Positions 33,908 to 42,889 of a stretch of DNA of 45,813 nt are shown here, one piece after another. Both the position numbers and the translations under genes were made by a program. The stretch spans positions 1-45,813 of the forward strand of contig JAFTYS010000017.1 of NCBI GenBank assembly GCA_017461285.1, written 5' to 3'. This stretch comes from Bacteroidales bacterium (GTDB lineage Bacteria; Bacteroidota; Bacteroidia; Bacteroidales; UBA932). The notes beneath the pieces are model-generated. The model was not told where the DNA came from, searched no databases, and saw only the letters and a program-made list of their open reading frames with translations. The number at the start of each line of letters is the position of its first letter. The stretch's first letter is position 1.

Positions 33908-35905
33908 ATGGCAACAACAGGTAAAATTGGAGTAACTACCGAGAACATTTTCCCGGTGATCAAGAAGTTTCTTTATTCAGACCATGAGATCTTCCTCAGG
34001 GAGCTCGTGGCAAATGCTGTGGATGCGACGCAGAAGATGAAGGCCCTCGCAGCTTCCGGAGAATTCAGCGGAGAGCTTGGAGATCTGAATGTCAGAATCG
34101 AGCTTGACGAAAAGAAGAAGACCCTCAAGGTCATCGATAACGGTATCGGTATGACCTCTGAGGAAGTGGACAAATACATCAACCAGATCGCTTTCTCAAG
34201 CGCCGGAGAGTTCCTTGAGAAATACAAGGACCAGCTCAGCAGCATCATCGGACATTTCGGCCTCGGATTCTATTCTGCATTCATGGTTGCTGACAAGGTG
34301 ACAATCGAGACTCTTTCATGGAAGGATGGCGCCAAGGCTGTCAAATGGTCATGCGACGGTTCGCCTGAATATGAAATGACAGAGTGCAAGAAGTCAGACA
34401 GGGGTACTGTCATAACCCTTTACATCGCTGACGACGAGAAGGAGTATGCAGAGAAGAAGCGCATCGAGGGACTCCTTGGCAAATACTGCAAGTTCATGCC
34501 GGTTCCTGTCATCTTCGGCAAGGAGCAGGAATGGAAGGACGGCAAATATGTCGACACAGACAAGGATAATGTGATCAACAAGGTCGAGCCTCTCTGGACA
34601 CGCAAGCCGGCTGACCTCAAGGACGAGGATTACAACGAGTTCTACAGGGCGCTGTATCCTATGGGAGAAGAGCCGCTGTTCCATATCCACCTCAACGTGG
34701 ACTACCCTTTCAACCTGACAGGTATCCTTTACTTCCCTAAGATCAAGAACAATGTCGAGATCTCACGCAACAAGATTCAGCTTTACTGCAACCAGATGTT
34801 CGTGACTGACTCTGTAGACAACATCGTTCCTGACTTCCTTACCCTTCTTCATGGAGTGATCGACTCTCCTGACATTCCTCTGAACGTATCAAGAAGCTAT
34901 CTCCAGAGCGATGCAAACGTAAAGAAGATCTCTACATACATCACAAAGAAGGTTGCAGACCGTCTCGACGAGATCTTCAGGAACGAGAGGGAGCAGCTCG
35001 AAGAGAAATGGGACAACCTCAAGCTCTTCATCGAATACGGAATGCTTTCCGACGAGAAGTTCTGCGACAGGGCGATGAAGTTCTGCCTGCTCAAGAACAC
35101 AGAGGGCAAGTATTTCAGCATCGAGGAATATAAGAAGAACATCGAGGAAGGCCAGACAGACAAGGACAAGAAGGTGGTATTTCTCTATGCGACCGATGTA
35201 GAAAGCCAGTATACATTCATAGAAGCGGCCAAGTCAAAGGGATATGACGTTCTTCTGCTGGACTGCCAGCTTGACAGCCACTTCGTGAACCTCCTTGAGA
35301 CAAAGGTCGAGAACGCAAGATTTGCACGTGTAGACTCAGACAGCATCGACAGTCTCATCCCTAAGGAAGACAAGGAGAAGCCGGTGCTCACAGAGGCGGA
35401 ACAGGAGGATCTGTCAGTGGTATTCCAGGCAGTTCTTCCAAAGGAGAACCAGTATTATGTCCAGGCAGACAATCTTGGAGCAGAAGCTGCACCGATCCTC
35501 ATCACACAGAGCGAGTTCATGCGCCGCTACCGCGAGATGTCAGCAATGGGAGGCGGAATGAACTTCTATGGCGAGATGCCTGCGATGTACAACATCACCG
35601 TCAACATGGAGAACCCGCTTGTGGCCAGGATCCTTGAGTCAAAGGCGGCAGAAGTCGCTCCTGCACAGGTGATTCCGGACGCATCAGAGGATGCTTCAGA
35701 TGATGTGAAGAGGACTGTCACAGAAGCCAAGGAGTCTGCCGCTGCAGCACATAAGGCTGACCTTGAGGCTTTTGCTGGCGACAATGAGATCCTCAAGCAG
35801 ATCACTGACCTTGCGCTCCTTGCCAACGGCATGCTGAAAGGAAAAGACCTCAGCGACTTCATTGCAAGAAGTGCCAAGGTCGTAGAAGATGCTTATCTGA
35901 AATAA
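33908..35905 (+). CDS. htpG: HSP90-family molecular chaperone
   Basis: The bacterial Hsp90 chaperone (665 aa), an ATP-dependent cytoplasmic folding factor. I start it at the ATG at 33908 (MATTGKIGVTTENIFPVIKK); an upstream in-frame ATG at 33776 would add 44 residues encoded by the repeat, with no resemblance to Hsp90. The GHKL ATP site has E32 and N36 in EIFLRELVANAVDA (27-40), DNGIGM (77-82) and GHFGLGFYSAF (115-125). The middle and dimerisation domains follow. Near the end (about 605-645) is an alanine/aspartate-rich insert before a helical tail. It abuts the convergent folE gene with no gap. Confidence 0.95.
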   Translation: MATTGKIGVTTENIFPVIKKFLYSDHEIFLRELVANAVDATQKMKALAASGEFSGELGDLNVRIELDEKKKTLKVIDNGIGMTSEEVDKYINQIAFSSAGEFLEKYKDQLSSIIGHFGLGFYSAFMVADKVTIETLSWKDGAKAVKWSCDGSPEYEMTECKKSDRGTVITLYIADDEKEYAEKKRIEGLLGKYCKFMPVPVIFGKEQEWKDGKYVDTDKDNVINKVEPLWTRKPADLKDEDYNEFYRALYPMGEEPLFHIHLNVDYPFNLTGILYFPKIKNNVEISRNKIQLYCNQMFVTDSVDNIVPDFLTLLHGVIDSPDIPLNVSRSYLQSDANVKKISTYITKKVADRLDEIFRNEREQLEEKWDNLKLFIEYGMLSDEKFCDRAMKFCLLKNTEGKYFSIEEYKKNIEEGQTDKDKKVVFLYATDVESQYTFIEAAKSKGYDVLLLDCQLDSHFVNLLETKVENARFARVDSDSIDSLIPKEDKEKPVLTEAEQEDLSVVFQAVLPKENQYYVQADNLGAEAAPILITQSEFMRRYREMSAMGGGMNFYGEMPAMYNITVNMENPLVARILESKAAEVAPAQVIPDASEDASDDVKRTVTEAKESAAAAHKADLEAFAGDNEILKQITDLALLANGMLKGKDLSDFIARSAKVVEDAYLK

Positions 35906-36493
35906 TTATTTAATAAGGTTGAGAAACTCATTTCGGGTGCGCTCGTCACGAAGGAAGATACCGCTGAAGGCCGATGTGGTCGTTACCGCATTGGCCTTTT
36001 GCACACCTCTGAGGGTCATGCAAGTATGCGAGGCTTCGATCACGACAGCGACGCCGAGAGGCTGGAGGGTATCCTGAATGCAGTCACGGATCTGTGTCGT
36101 GAGCCTTTCCTGAACTTGAAGACGGCGGGCGAATGTCTCTACGACGCGCGCGATCTTGCTCAGACCTGTAATGGTTCCGTTCGGGATATATGCGACATGG
36201 GCCTTTCCGATGAAAGGCATGACATGGTGCTCACAGGTCGAATACAGTTCGATATCCTTTACAAGGACCATCTGCTGGTATTCCTCCTTGAACATTGCGC
36301 TTCGGAGGATCTCCGCACCGTCCTGATTCATGCCGTGAGTCAGGAACTGAAGGGCCTTGGCGACTCTTTCAGGAGTCTTTACAAGTCCCTCTCTTTCAGG
36401 GTCTTCTCCAAGAAGTTTCAGGATCTCCTTATAATGTTCTGCGATTGCGGCAGTAGTCTGTTCGTCGTATCTTTCGTCCTTGATGTAAGCCAT
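35906..36493 (-). CDS. folE: GTP cyclohydrolase I
   Basis: The first enzyme of tetrahydrofolate/pteridine synthesis (195 aa, the family's normal size); it turns GTP into 7,8-dihydroneopterin triphosphate and formate. The zinc ligands are C87 and H90 in [20 protein letters not shown] (85-104) and C158 in [12 protein letters not shown] (155-166). [13 protein letters not shown] (36-48) and [21 protein letters not shown] (111-131) are typical. The convergent htpG stop is directly next to its own, so the two transcripts overlap or end at a shared point. It has its own promoter. Confidence 0.96.
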   Translation of the reverse strand: MAYIKDERYDEQTTAAIAEHYKEILKLLGEDPEREGLVKTPERVAKALQFLTHGMNQDGAEILRSAMFKEEYQQMVLVKDIELYSTCEHHVMPFIGKAHVAYIPNGTITGLSKIARVVETFARRLQVQERLTTQIRDCIQDTLQPLGVAVVIEASHTCMTLRGVQKANAVTTTSAFSGIFLRDERTRNEFLNLIK

Positions 36494-36510
36494 GTTGCAT
36501 AATTTTTGTG

Positions 36511-36518
36511 CAAAATTA
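36511..36518 (-). promoter_or_regulatory. Promoter -7 box for folE
   Basis: TAATTTTG on the minus strand fits TAnnTTTG and is 17 bases before the ATG at 36493, so the leader would be short (about 10-12 nt). Confidence 0.6.
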
Positions 36519-36550
36519 ACAAAAAGAACTGCAATATTGATTTTTTTATC

Positions 36551-36558
36551 TATATTTG
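36551..36558 (+). promoter_or_regulatory. Promoter -7 box for the DUF2795 gene
   Basis: TATATTTG matches TAnnTTTG exactly, 63 bases before the ATG at 36622. It is divergent from the folE promoter. Confidence 0.65.
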
Positions 36559-36621
36559 CGCCCCCTTACGGAACAGGGATTGCTTAAATATTGATTATTA
36601 ACAATTTAAAAACATAGAACT

Positions 36622-36843
36622 ATGTATTGGACACTTGAACTTGCATACCGCCTTGAGGACGCTCCATGGCCAGCCACCAAGGAAGAACTCATCGACTATG
36701 CCACCCGTTCGGGAGCACCTCTCGAAGTAGTGGAAAACCTTGAAGAACTTGAAGACGACGGCGAAATCTACGAAAGCATCGAAGACATCTGGCCGGACTA
36801 TCCTACAAAGGATGACTTTTTCTTCAACGAGGAAGAATATTAA
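36622..36843 (+). CDS. DUF2795 family protein
   Basis: A 73-residue cytoplasmic protein with no signal peptide. The family pattern is WPATKEELIDYATRSGAP-like helices (17-34) followed by an EVVENLEEL helix and a strongly acidic end (about 46-73). The size and the DxEIYESIEDIWPDYP segment fit the Bacteroidota DUF2795 proteins. It is transcribed alone from a clear promoter and stops at a strong terminator. Its function is not known. Confidence 0.88.
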   Translation: MYWTLELAYRLEDAPWPATKEELIDYATRSGAPLEVVENLEELEDDGEIYESIEDIWPDYPTKDDFFFNEEEY

Positions 36844-36847
36844 TAAA

Positions 36848-36888
36848 CGAGAATCGGGCAGCCTTAAGGTTGCCCGATTCCCGTTTAA
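36848..36888 (+). terminator. Intrinsic terminator after the DUF2795 gene
   Basis: GAATCGGGCA (36851-36860) pairs exactly with TGCCCGATTC (36871-36880), and CCTTAAGG in the loop is itself self-complementary. A TTTAATA tail follows. Confidence 0.85.
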
Positions 36889-36915
36889 TATATTTCATTT
36901 TTAGTTGAAGATTAT

Positions 36916-36923
36916 TATCTTTG
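36916..36923 (+). promoter_or_regulatory. Promoter -7 box for the aspA operon
   Basis: TATCTTTG fits TAnnTTTG and is 43 bases before the ATG at 36967. The upstream T-rich stretch could supply a weak -33. Confidence 0.65.
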
Positions 36924-36966
36924 CAGGACATTTTGATAATAATTTATAACCAATAATAGACTAATC

Positions 36967-38394
36967 ATGGAAGATTGTTCAAAAAACGTCCGTATTGAAA
37001 GTGACCTAATCGGTTCGCTTGAAGTTCCTGCAGATGCTCTTTATGGAGTTCAGACACTAAGGGGTCTGGAAAACTTCCCTATAAGCCGTTTCCATCTTAA
37101 CGACTATCCATTGTTCGTCAACGGACTCGCAATGACAAAGCTCGGCGCAGCAGAGGCCAACTATAAGCTCGGTCTCCTTACCGACGAGCAGTACAAGGCC
37201 ATCACACAGGCATGCCGCGAGATCCTTGAAGGCAAGCACCACGAATACTTCCCTGTTGACATGATTCAGGGAGGAGCAGGTACGACCACCAACATGAATG
37301 CAAACGAGGTGATTGCAAACCGCGCTCTCCAGATCATGGGCTATCCGCTCGGAAAATACAAGCATTGCTCTCCGAACGACCATGTGAACTGCTCTCAGTC
37401 CACAAATGACGCATATCCTACTGCAATCCACCTCGGACTTTATGCGACCCACCTTGAGTTCATGAAGCACTTCCTCCCGCTGATCGATTCTTTCGAAGCG
37501 AAGGCAAAGGAATTCTCCGGAATCCTGAAGATGGGACGAACACAGCTTGAAGATGCGGTTCCAATGACCCTCGGACAGACTTTCGGAGCATTCGCATCCA
37601 TCCTCCGCGACGAGATCCGCAACCTCAACTACGCTGCCGAAGAGTTCCTGACAGTAAACATGGGAGCAACAGCCATCGGTACAGGAATCTGCTCGGAGCC
37701 AGGTTATTCAGAGAAGTGCATCGCAGCCCTTCGCGAGATAACGGGATGGGACGTCAAACTTGCAGAAAACCTTGTTGCAGCAACATCCGACACATCATGC
37801 ATGGTAGGCTACTCGTCAGCCCTCCGCCGTGTCGCTACGAAGATGAACAAGATCTGCAACGACCTCCGTCTTCTTTCTTCAGGCCCTCGCTGCGGATTCC
37901 ATGAGTTCGACCTTCCTGCACGCCAGCCGGGTTCTTCAATCATGCCGGGCAAGGTGAATCCTGTGATTCCTGAAGTGATGAACCAGATATGCTACAAGGT
38001 AATCGGAAACGACCTTTGCGTGGCCATGTCATCAGAGGCTGCCCAGATGGAGCTCAACGCGATGGAACCTGTAATGGCCCAGTGCTGCTTCGAATCGGCG
38101 GAAATCATGATGAACGGTTTCGACACACTCCGCGTGAACTGCGTCGACGGCATCACGGCCAACGAAGAGCAGTGCGACAAGTATATCCACTCAAGCTTCG
38201 GCGTGGTTACAGCGCTCAACCCTGTGATCGGATACAAGTATTCGACAAGAATCGCGAAGGAAGCGATGGCAACAGGAAAGAGCATCTACGACCTCGTCCT
38301 CGAACATGGGATCCTGTCAAAGGAAGACCTTGACACAATCCTCTCTCCAGAGAACATGATCAAGCCTGTAAAGCTAGACATCAAGGTTAAATAG
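36967..38394 (+). CDS. aspA: Aspartate ammonia-lyase (aspartase)
   Basis: The fumarase/aspartase-superfamily enzyme (475 aa) that splits L-aspartate into fumarate and ammonia. Key blocks are QGGAGTTTNMNANEV (101-115), SQSTNDAYPT (143-152), GRTQLEDAVPMTLGQ (190-204) and the flexible-loop signature GSSIMPGKVNP (322-332), which holds the catalytic Ser. Choice of aspartase over fumarase follows from the overall layout and from its neighbour, a C4-dicarboxylate exchanger 8 bases downstream. Together they import aspartate, form fumarate for anaerobic respiration and export succinate (the roles are known for this pair in other anaerobes). Confidence 0.93.
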   Translation: MEDCSKNVRIESDLIGSLEVPADALYGVQTLRGLENFPISRFHLNDYPLFVNGLAMTKLGAAEANYKLGLLTDEQYKAITQACREILEGKHHEYFPVDMIQGGAGTTTNMNANEVIANRALQIMGYPLGKYKHCSPNDHVNCSQSTNDAYPTAIHLGLYATHLEFMKHFLPLIDSFEAKAKEFSGILKMGRTQLEDAVPMTLGQTFGAFASILRDEIRNLNYAAEEFLTVNMGATAIGTGICSEPGYSEKCIAALREITGWDVKLAENLVAATSDTSCMVGYSSALRRVATKMNKICNDLRLLSSGPRCGFHEFDLPARQPGSSIMPGKVNPVIPEVMNQICYKVIGNDLCVAMSSEAAQMELNAMEPVMAQCCFESAEIMMNGFDTLRVNCVDGITANEEQCDKYIHSSFGVVTALNPVIGYKYSTRIAKEAMATGKSIYDLVLEHGILSKEDLDTILSPENMIKPVKLDIKVK

Positions 38395-38402
38395 CCTGTA
38401 TC

Positions 38403-39734
38403 ATGCCTTTTGAAATGATCATCCAGCTGCTGGTCGTTCTGGCAGCTCTTTGGGTCGGCTCACGCTACGGGTCCCTTGCGCTGGGAGCGATATCCGGCAT
38501 CGGACTGGCGATTCTTGTCCTGGGTTTTCAGATGAAGCCAGGAACACCTCCTACCGATGTGATATACATAATTGTAGCGGCAGTCACATGCGCCGGAGTC
38601 CTTCAGGCTTCCGGCGGCATGGACTGGCTGATACAGATCGCTGAAAAACTGCTGAGGAAACATCCGGACCGCATTACATTCTTTGCTCCGATATGCACAT
38701 TCTTCCTCACTGTGCTGGTAGGAACCGGTCATGTGGTATATACCCTCATGCCTATCATCTGCGACATCGCCCTGAAGAAAGGCATCCGTCCGGAAAGGCC
38801 ATGCGCTGTGGCCTCAATCGCATCGCAGGTAGGCATCACCTGCTCTCCGATTGCCGCAGCTGTCGTTGCCTTTGTAACGATTTCCAATGCCAACGGCTTC
38901 GATGTGACCATACCTCAGGTCCTGCTGATAACGATTCCTGCATGTCTCTGCGGCCTTATCGCAGCTTCGTTCGCATCATACAACAGAGGACTTGACCTGG
39001 ACAAGGATCCGGTCTTCCAGGCAAAGCTGAAGGACCCTGTACAGTACAACTACATATACGGATCGACTGAGACCACTCTTGACCGCGAGATCCCGCAGTC
39101 AGCAAAAAATGCCGTATTCATCTTCCTTGGAGCTCTGGTCCTGATCGTCCTGTTCGCAGTCTTTCCAAAGCTGCTTCCGGTCTACGGAGAGACCCGCCTG
39201 AAGATGAACATCGTGATCCAGATCGTCATGATATCGGCGGCTGCATTCATGATAATCTTCTGCAAGGCAGAGCCGAAGAAGGCCGTAGGAGGCTCCGTAT
39301 GGCAGTCGGGAATGGTGGCAGTGGTCGCGATATACGGAATCGCATGGCTCGCCGACACATATTTCTCCAACTATCTGGCAGAAATACAGGTGATGCTTGA
39401 AGGGATAGTGGAACGTTTCCCTTGGTCGATCGCATTCGTATTCTTCCTCGTTTCCGTGCTGATCAACTCACAGGGAGCAGTGGTAGTCGCAATGCTTCCT
39501 CTCGCCTATCAGCTCGGGATCCCGGGAGAAGTGCTTCTGGGCGTATTTCCTGCGGTATACGGATATTTCTTCATCCCGAACTACCCGTCAGACATCGCGA
39601 CTGTCAATTTCGACAGATCCGGAACGACTGTCATAGGAAAATACCTTCTCAACCATTCGTTCATGCTTCCTGGTCTGGTTTCAGTCGGAGTAGCTACTCT
39701 GGTCGGATACGGTCTTGCAATGCTGATATATTAA
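38403..39734 (+). CDS. Anaerobic C4-dicarboxylate transporter (DcuA/DcuB family)
   Basis: A 443-residue inner-membrane exchanger with about ten hydrophobic segments and the typical DcuA/B start (MPFEMIIQLLVVLAALWVGS). The conserved GTGHVVYTLMPII block (102-114) and SQVGITCSPIAAAVVAF (about 141-157), and near the end FFIPNYPSDIATVNFDRSGTT, are hallmarks of the family, which swaps aspartate, fumarate or malate for succinate. It lies 8 bases after aspA in one operon. The sequence does not settle whether it is DcuA or DcuB in type, so no symbol is given. A very long hairpin ends the operon. Confidence 0.92.
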   Translation: MPFEMIIQLLVVLAALWVGSRYGSLALGAISGIGLAILVLGFQMKPGTPPTDVIYIIVAAVTCAGVLQASGGMDWLIQIAEKLLRKHPDRITFFAPICTFFLTVLVGTGHVVYTLMPIICDIALKKGIRPERPCAVASIASQVGITCSPIAAAVVAFVTISNANGFDVTIPQVLLITIPACLCGLIAASFASYNRGLDLDKDPVFQAKLKDPVQYNYIYGSTETTLDREIPQSAKNAVFIFLGALVLIVLFAVFPKLLPVYGETRLKMNIVIQIVMISAAAFMIIFCKAEPKKAVGGSVWQSGMVAVVAIYGIAWLADTYFSNYLAEIQVMLEGIVERFPWSIAFVFFLVSVLINSQGAVVVAMLPLAYQLGIPGEVLLGVFPAVYGYFFIPNYPSDIATVNFDRSGTTVIGKYLLNHSFMLPGLVSVGVATLVGYGLAMLIY

Positions 39735-39742
39735 TATGGTAA

Positions 39743-39792
39743 CGATACAAGAAGAACGGACAGCCTGGCGGCTGTCCGTTCTTCTTGTATCG
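39743..39792. terminator. Perfect 23-bp hairpin between convergent genes, likely bidirectional terminator
   Basis: The arms at 39743-39765 (CGATACAAGAAG and on) and 39770-39792 are exact reverse complements around the 4-nt loop TGGC. It is longer than the other hairpins here and lacks a T run on either side. Confidence 0.65.
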
Positions 39793-39797
39793 ACGTC

Positions 39798-40700
39798 TTA
39801 TTTCAAGAGAGCGTTCTTCTCGACAGTCCAGTCGTCGCGGAGGGCAAGGCCGCATGGATCGCCTGTAAACATCTTGGCTGCTTCCTCATCTCCCTTGAGA
39901 TGCCACTGGAGCCATGCCAGAGCCGGGATGGTGAATTCTCCACCGTGAGGCTGCCGGTATGTACCACCATGGCCTACAGGATAATTTGCAGTAAAAGCAG
40001 GGACATTGGTAAGACGGTAGAAATCATCCATGCCGTTTCCATATGCGATATCTTCCGGTCCTCCAAGAATGTAGATTACAGGGACCTGGATCTTCTGCAG
40101 CTTGTCCTTCTCCGGCATAGGCATGCCTGGCATTGCTCCTGCAGGATTCACGAACAGGCCGCTGTTCATGATCATGAGGGTCTTGAACCTCGGGTCTGCG
40201 GAGTTGTCAAGAGTCTGGAGTCCGCCGCACGACATTCCTGCCGCAGCAATCGCATCTACATCGATCCTGCCATAGAAAGGACTGTTCCTGTCAGCATTCT
40301 GCGCTATCGCCCAGTCCACAGACTCAAGCTGCTGGGCAGAAGTAGACCTTGGTCCATGATAAGGCACTTCCTCCATAGGGATATGGCCTGTAGCAATCAC
40401 AAGGAAACCATGCGAAGCTATCTCGTTCAGGAACTTGTAGTGCTCCCATGGAGAATTAGTACATGCTCCGTTGCCCCATACCAGGACAGGAAGCTTATTC
40501 TTCTTTCCGAACGGAGAGAGGTCCTGCGGAGCAAAAACGGTATGGGCCTCGAATCCTGGAGCTTCGAACATAAGGACCTTGTACGGACCGGTTCCGCCGT
40601 CTTCTACCACTTTAGACTGTACTGTTTCGGGAGCCACAGGGCCGGAAGCGCATGAAGCCATGAACGCCACTGCGCAGACAAAGGAAAACAATCTTTTCAT
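39798..40700 (-). CDS. Secreted alpha/beta-hydrolase (dienelactone hydrolase/lipase-like) lipoprotein
   Basis: A 300-residue lipoprotein when started at the ATG at 40700 (MKRLFSFVCAVAFMASC, lipobox cysteine C17); the longer 40757 start would run into the upstream gene. The alpha/beta-hydrolase parts are LPVLVWGNGAC (70-80, oxyanion region), the nucleophile elbow G155-M-S157-C-G (S157), the acid D217 in GGPEDIAY (213-220), and the catalytic H244 in PVGHGGTY (241-248). It resembles secreted esterases of the polyester-hydrolase/dienelactone-hydrolase type. The gene follows the other hydrolase by 4 bases, so they are probably co-transcribed. The natural substrate is unknown. Confidence 0.85.
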   Translation of the reverse strand: MKRLFSFVCAVAFMASCASGPVAPETVQSKVVEDGGTGPYKVLMFEAPGFEAHTVFAPQDLSPFGKKNKLPVLVWGNGACTNSPWEHYKFLNEIASHGFLVIATGHIPMEEVPYHGPRSTSAQQLESVDWAIAQNADRNSPFYGRIDVDAIAAAGMSCGGLQTLDNSADPRFKTLMIMNSGLFVNPAGAMPGMPMPEKDKLQKIQVPVIYILGGPEDIAYGNGMDDFYRLTNVPAFTANYPVGHGGTYRQPHGGEFTIPALAWLQWHLKGDEEAAKMFTGDPCGLALRDDWTVEKNALLK

Positions 40701-40704
40701 ATCA

Positions 40705-41637
40705 TTATCGGTTATTGTCCGATAAAGATATGAAATTAATATGAGAAAGCACATCATCCCAGACCATTTCCTTTCCGACTTCGTTCAGAACCTCATGGCG
40801 CATGCCCGTATAAAGGGCGGATGTGACGTTATGATAGCCCATATCGGCAAGATGCTGAGCCGAAGCATGGAAGGCGGCCTCCGACCTCATGCAAGGGTCG
40901 TCTGCCCCTGAGATGAAGTACACAGGCAGGTCTGGCCTGGACATAGTCCATCCCTTGTCTGAATACGTCTCTTTCATCATCGACATCAGGGCAATCATCC
41001 CGTTGGCTGTGAAATCGAACGAGCACGACGGATTGGCTTCGAAGGCCTTCCGGACAGACGCATCGGAACATGTCCAGGCATTCCTGCCTTCGGAGGAGAA
41101 GGACCTGTTGTATATGCGGGAAGTTATGTTCTGGAATATGCCGGTCCGCATGCGGCCGCCGTTGAAGACGGCGAGCATGCGGGCAAGGGCGAGCGCCAGC
41201 GGAGCGACCGGACTGTCGCTCGGGCTGCCGCACAGAAAGATACCTTCCAGATCCCCATCATATCTCTTCATATATGTCCTGACAGCAAGCGAACCCATGC
41301 TGTGACCGAGAAGGAACACCGGCAGCTGCGGATATTTTCCGTGGATCCAGTCAGTGACCATCTTCATGTCTTCGACCAGAGCGACATATCCGCCGGCATA
41401 CATATACCCGCGGTCTTCCTTTCTCTTCACGCTTTCCCCGTGACCGCGATGGTCGTTCGCCACGCAGACCACTCCATGAGCTGCCATGAACTCCATGAAA
41501 GGCAGAAAACGCTCCTTGCATCCGCGCATCCCATGCGCGAGCTGGAGCACTGCATACGGTTCGGAAACCGGTCTTGAAACAAGCACGCTGATGTCCACGC
41601 CGTCATATCCTGAACGCAGAAGAAAAGTCTCATTCAT
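40705..41637 (-). CDS. Alpha/beta-hydrolase, monoacylglycerol lipase-like
   Basis: A 310-residue cytoplasmic enzyme (no signal peptide when started at 41637, MNETFLLRSGYDGV); 57 more residues from 41808 would overlap the upstream gene and look non-coding. It has LAHGMRGCKERF (34-45, oxyanion), NDHRGHGES (61-69), the nucleophile elbow G111-H-S113-M-G, the acid in FISGADDPC, and the catalytic His in MRHEVLNE. This is the pattern of Hydrolase_4/monoglyceride lipase proteins. It is followed by the secreted hydrolase after 4 bases and preceded by the anti-sigma gene at 49 bases. It may split monoacylglycerols or lysophospholipids; this is inference. Confidence 0.87.
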   Translation of the reverse strand: MNETFLLRSGYDGVDISVLVSRPVSEPYAVLQLAHGMRGCKERFLPFMEFMAAHGVVCVANDHRGHGESVKRKEDRGYMYAGGYVALVEDMKMVTDWIHGKYPQLPVFLLGHSMGSLAVRTYMKRYDGDLEGIFLCGSPSDSPVAPLALALARMLAVFNGGRMRTGIFQNITSRIYNRSFSSEGRNAWTCSDASVRKAFEANPSCSFDFTANGMIALMSMMKETYSDKGWTMSRPDLPVYFISGADDPCMRSEAAFHASAQHLADMGYHNVTSALYTGMRHEVLNEVGKEMVWDDVLSHINFISLSDNNR

Positions 41638-41686
41638 AACACAATCGCTTTTCTTCCTCCTATGACAAATTCCGTGCTCAAAAGGA

Positions 41687-42889
41687 TCAGAAGGTGAAGC
41701 GCAGACCGGCGCGGGCCGTGAACATGAAATGTTCTTCGGCCCGGAAGGTCTGCAGAGAGCCTTCGTTAAGGGCATATGAAACGTCCGGTTCGAAATAGAG
41801 TCCGACACGCGGAAGGATATTGACCTGGAGACCCATGGCGGCGTTCAAGCCGAACAGAACCTCCTTTTCGTGCAGTCTTTCTTCCCCGACGGACGCATAG
41901 ACGCATTTGTCCATCTGGAATCCGGCACCGGCATATAAACTGAAGGCCTTTCTGTTCACGATCATCCAGTCAAGTCTCAATGGGATGCCTAAATAGTGGA
42001 CATTCTGTCTGTCACGTTCCGAACGTCCTGAATGATAATATCTCTCACGCGTAGACGAGTATCTGGTATAGTTCAGACCGGTATTGAATGTCAGTCTTCC
42101 GGTCAGGAAAAACCTTGCAGAGACGCCGAAAGAGACAGGCACATCGTGGGTGTACGAATCGCTGTAACCGCTCTTTTTCCTCATCATGACCGAAGACGGT
42201 TCCGTCTTGTCCACAAAGGCTGAATCTGTAGGGGAGCTGAGCCCATAATCCGGATCTTTCGGGATTTCCGCATCCATCGAAACCATATCAAGCATCGGTC
42301 TTCCGGACATGGATCCGGACAGTCCGATGGAGACCGGAATCCTCTTGCGTCTCGGTTCCTCCATAGACTCATCGTCTTCCCATGACTGTTCATAAGTTTC
42401 AGACTCTGGTGAAGCATCTGCCAGAAGATCGCCGGTAGACGGAACTGTGTCCCGGATCACATCGAAAGTTTCTTCCGTCGGTTCCTCCTCAGGTTCTTCC
42501 ATCATGTCTGCTGTCAGAACGTCATCGGCAGGGCGCTGCACAGCGGCCGGCTGCGGCTTGCGCCGCCCCGCCGGCGCCACAGCCTCATGCACATCAGAAG
42601 GCACCTCCACGGCAGCAGTATCTGCCGGCACCACGACATCAGCCGGATTCATATCATCCGCCAAGACAAATCCATACTCATGTACCGGCTGCGGACTGAA
42701 AAGAAGCAGGACAAGAGCCAGAGCGGCGGCAGCCCCGGCGAGGCCGCCGGACCACGCGAACAGAGCAGCCCTCTTCTTTCTCCTGAAGGCTGCATGTTTC
42801 TGCTGAAGGACATCCCAGTCATCAGCAGGAAGCGGAACCTCGACGCTTTCGAGTTCCTCTCCTATGATATCTGTCCAGTCTTCCATCAT
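41687..42889 (-). CDS. Dual membrane-spanning anti-sigma factor (Dma-like): cytoplasmic anti-sigma region, TM, linker, outer-membrane beta-barrel
   Basis: A 400-residue trans-envelope protein. Residues 1-40 are a cytoplasmic acidic segment with a short helix (DDWDVLQQKHAAF) that fits a sigma-binding region. Residues about 43-64 are one membrane helix. Residues about 66-200 form a Pro/Glu/Asp-rich linker long enough to cross the periplasm. Residues about 205-400 form an outer-membrane barrel (VPVSIGLSGS, VSFGVSARFFLTGRLTFNTG, GLQVNILPRVGLYFEPDVSYA) ending in the aromatic motif LRFTF. The ATG overlaps the sigma stop by 4 bases. The layout matches the Dma family described in Bacteroides thetaiotaomicron, where it controls an ECF21-type sigma factor and vesicle formation. 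I judge this by domain order, not by a search. Confidence 0.82.
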   Translation of the reverse strand: MMEDWTDIIGEELESVEVPLPADDWDVLQQKHAAFRRKKRAALFAWSGGLAGAAAALALVLLLFSPQPVHEYGFVLADDMNPADVVVPADTAAVEVPSDVHEAVAPAGRRKPQPAAVQRPADDVLTADMMEEPEEEPTEETFDVIRDTVPSTGDLLADASPESETYEQSWEDDESMEEPRRKRIPVSIGLSGSMSGRPMLDMVSMDAEIPKDPDYGLSSPTDSAFVDKTEPSSVMMRKKSGYSDSYTHDVPVSFGVSARFFLTGRLTFNTGLNYTRYSSTRERYYHSGRSERDRQNVHYLGIPLRLDWMIVNRKAFSLYAGAGFQMDKCVYASVGEERLHEKEVLFGLNAAMGLQVNILPRVGLYFEPDVSYALNEGSLQTFRAEEHFMFTARAGLRFTF

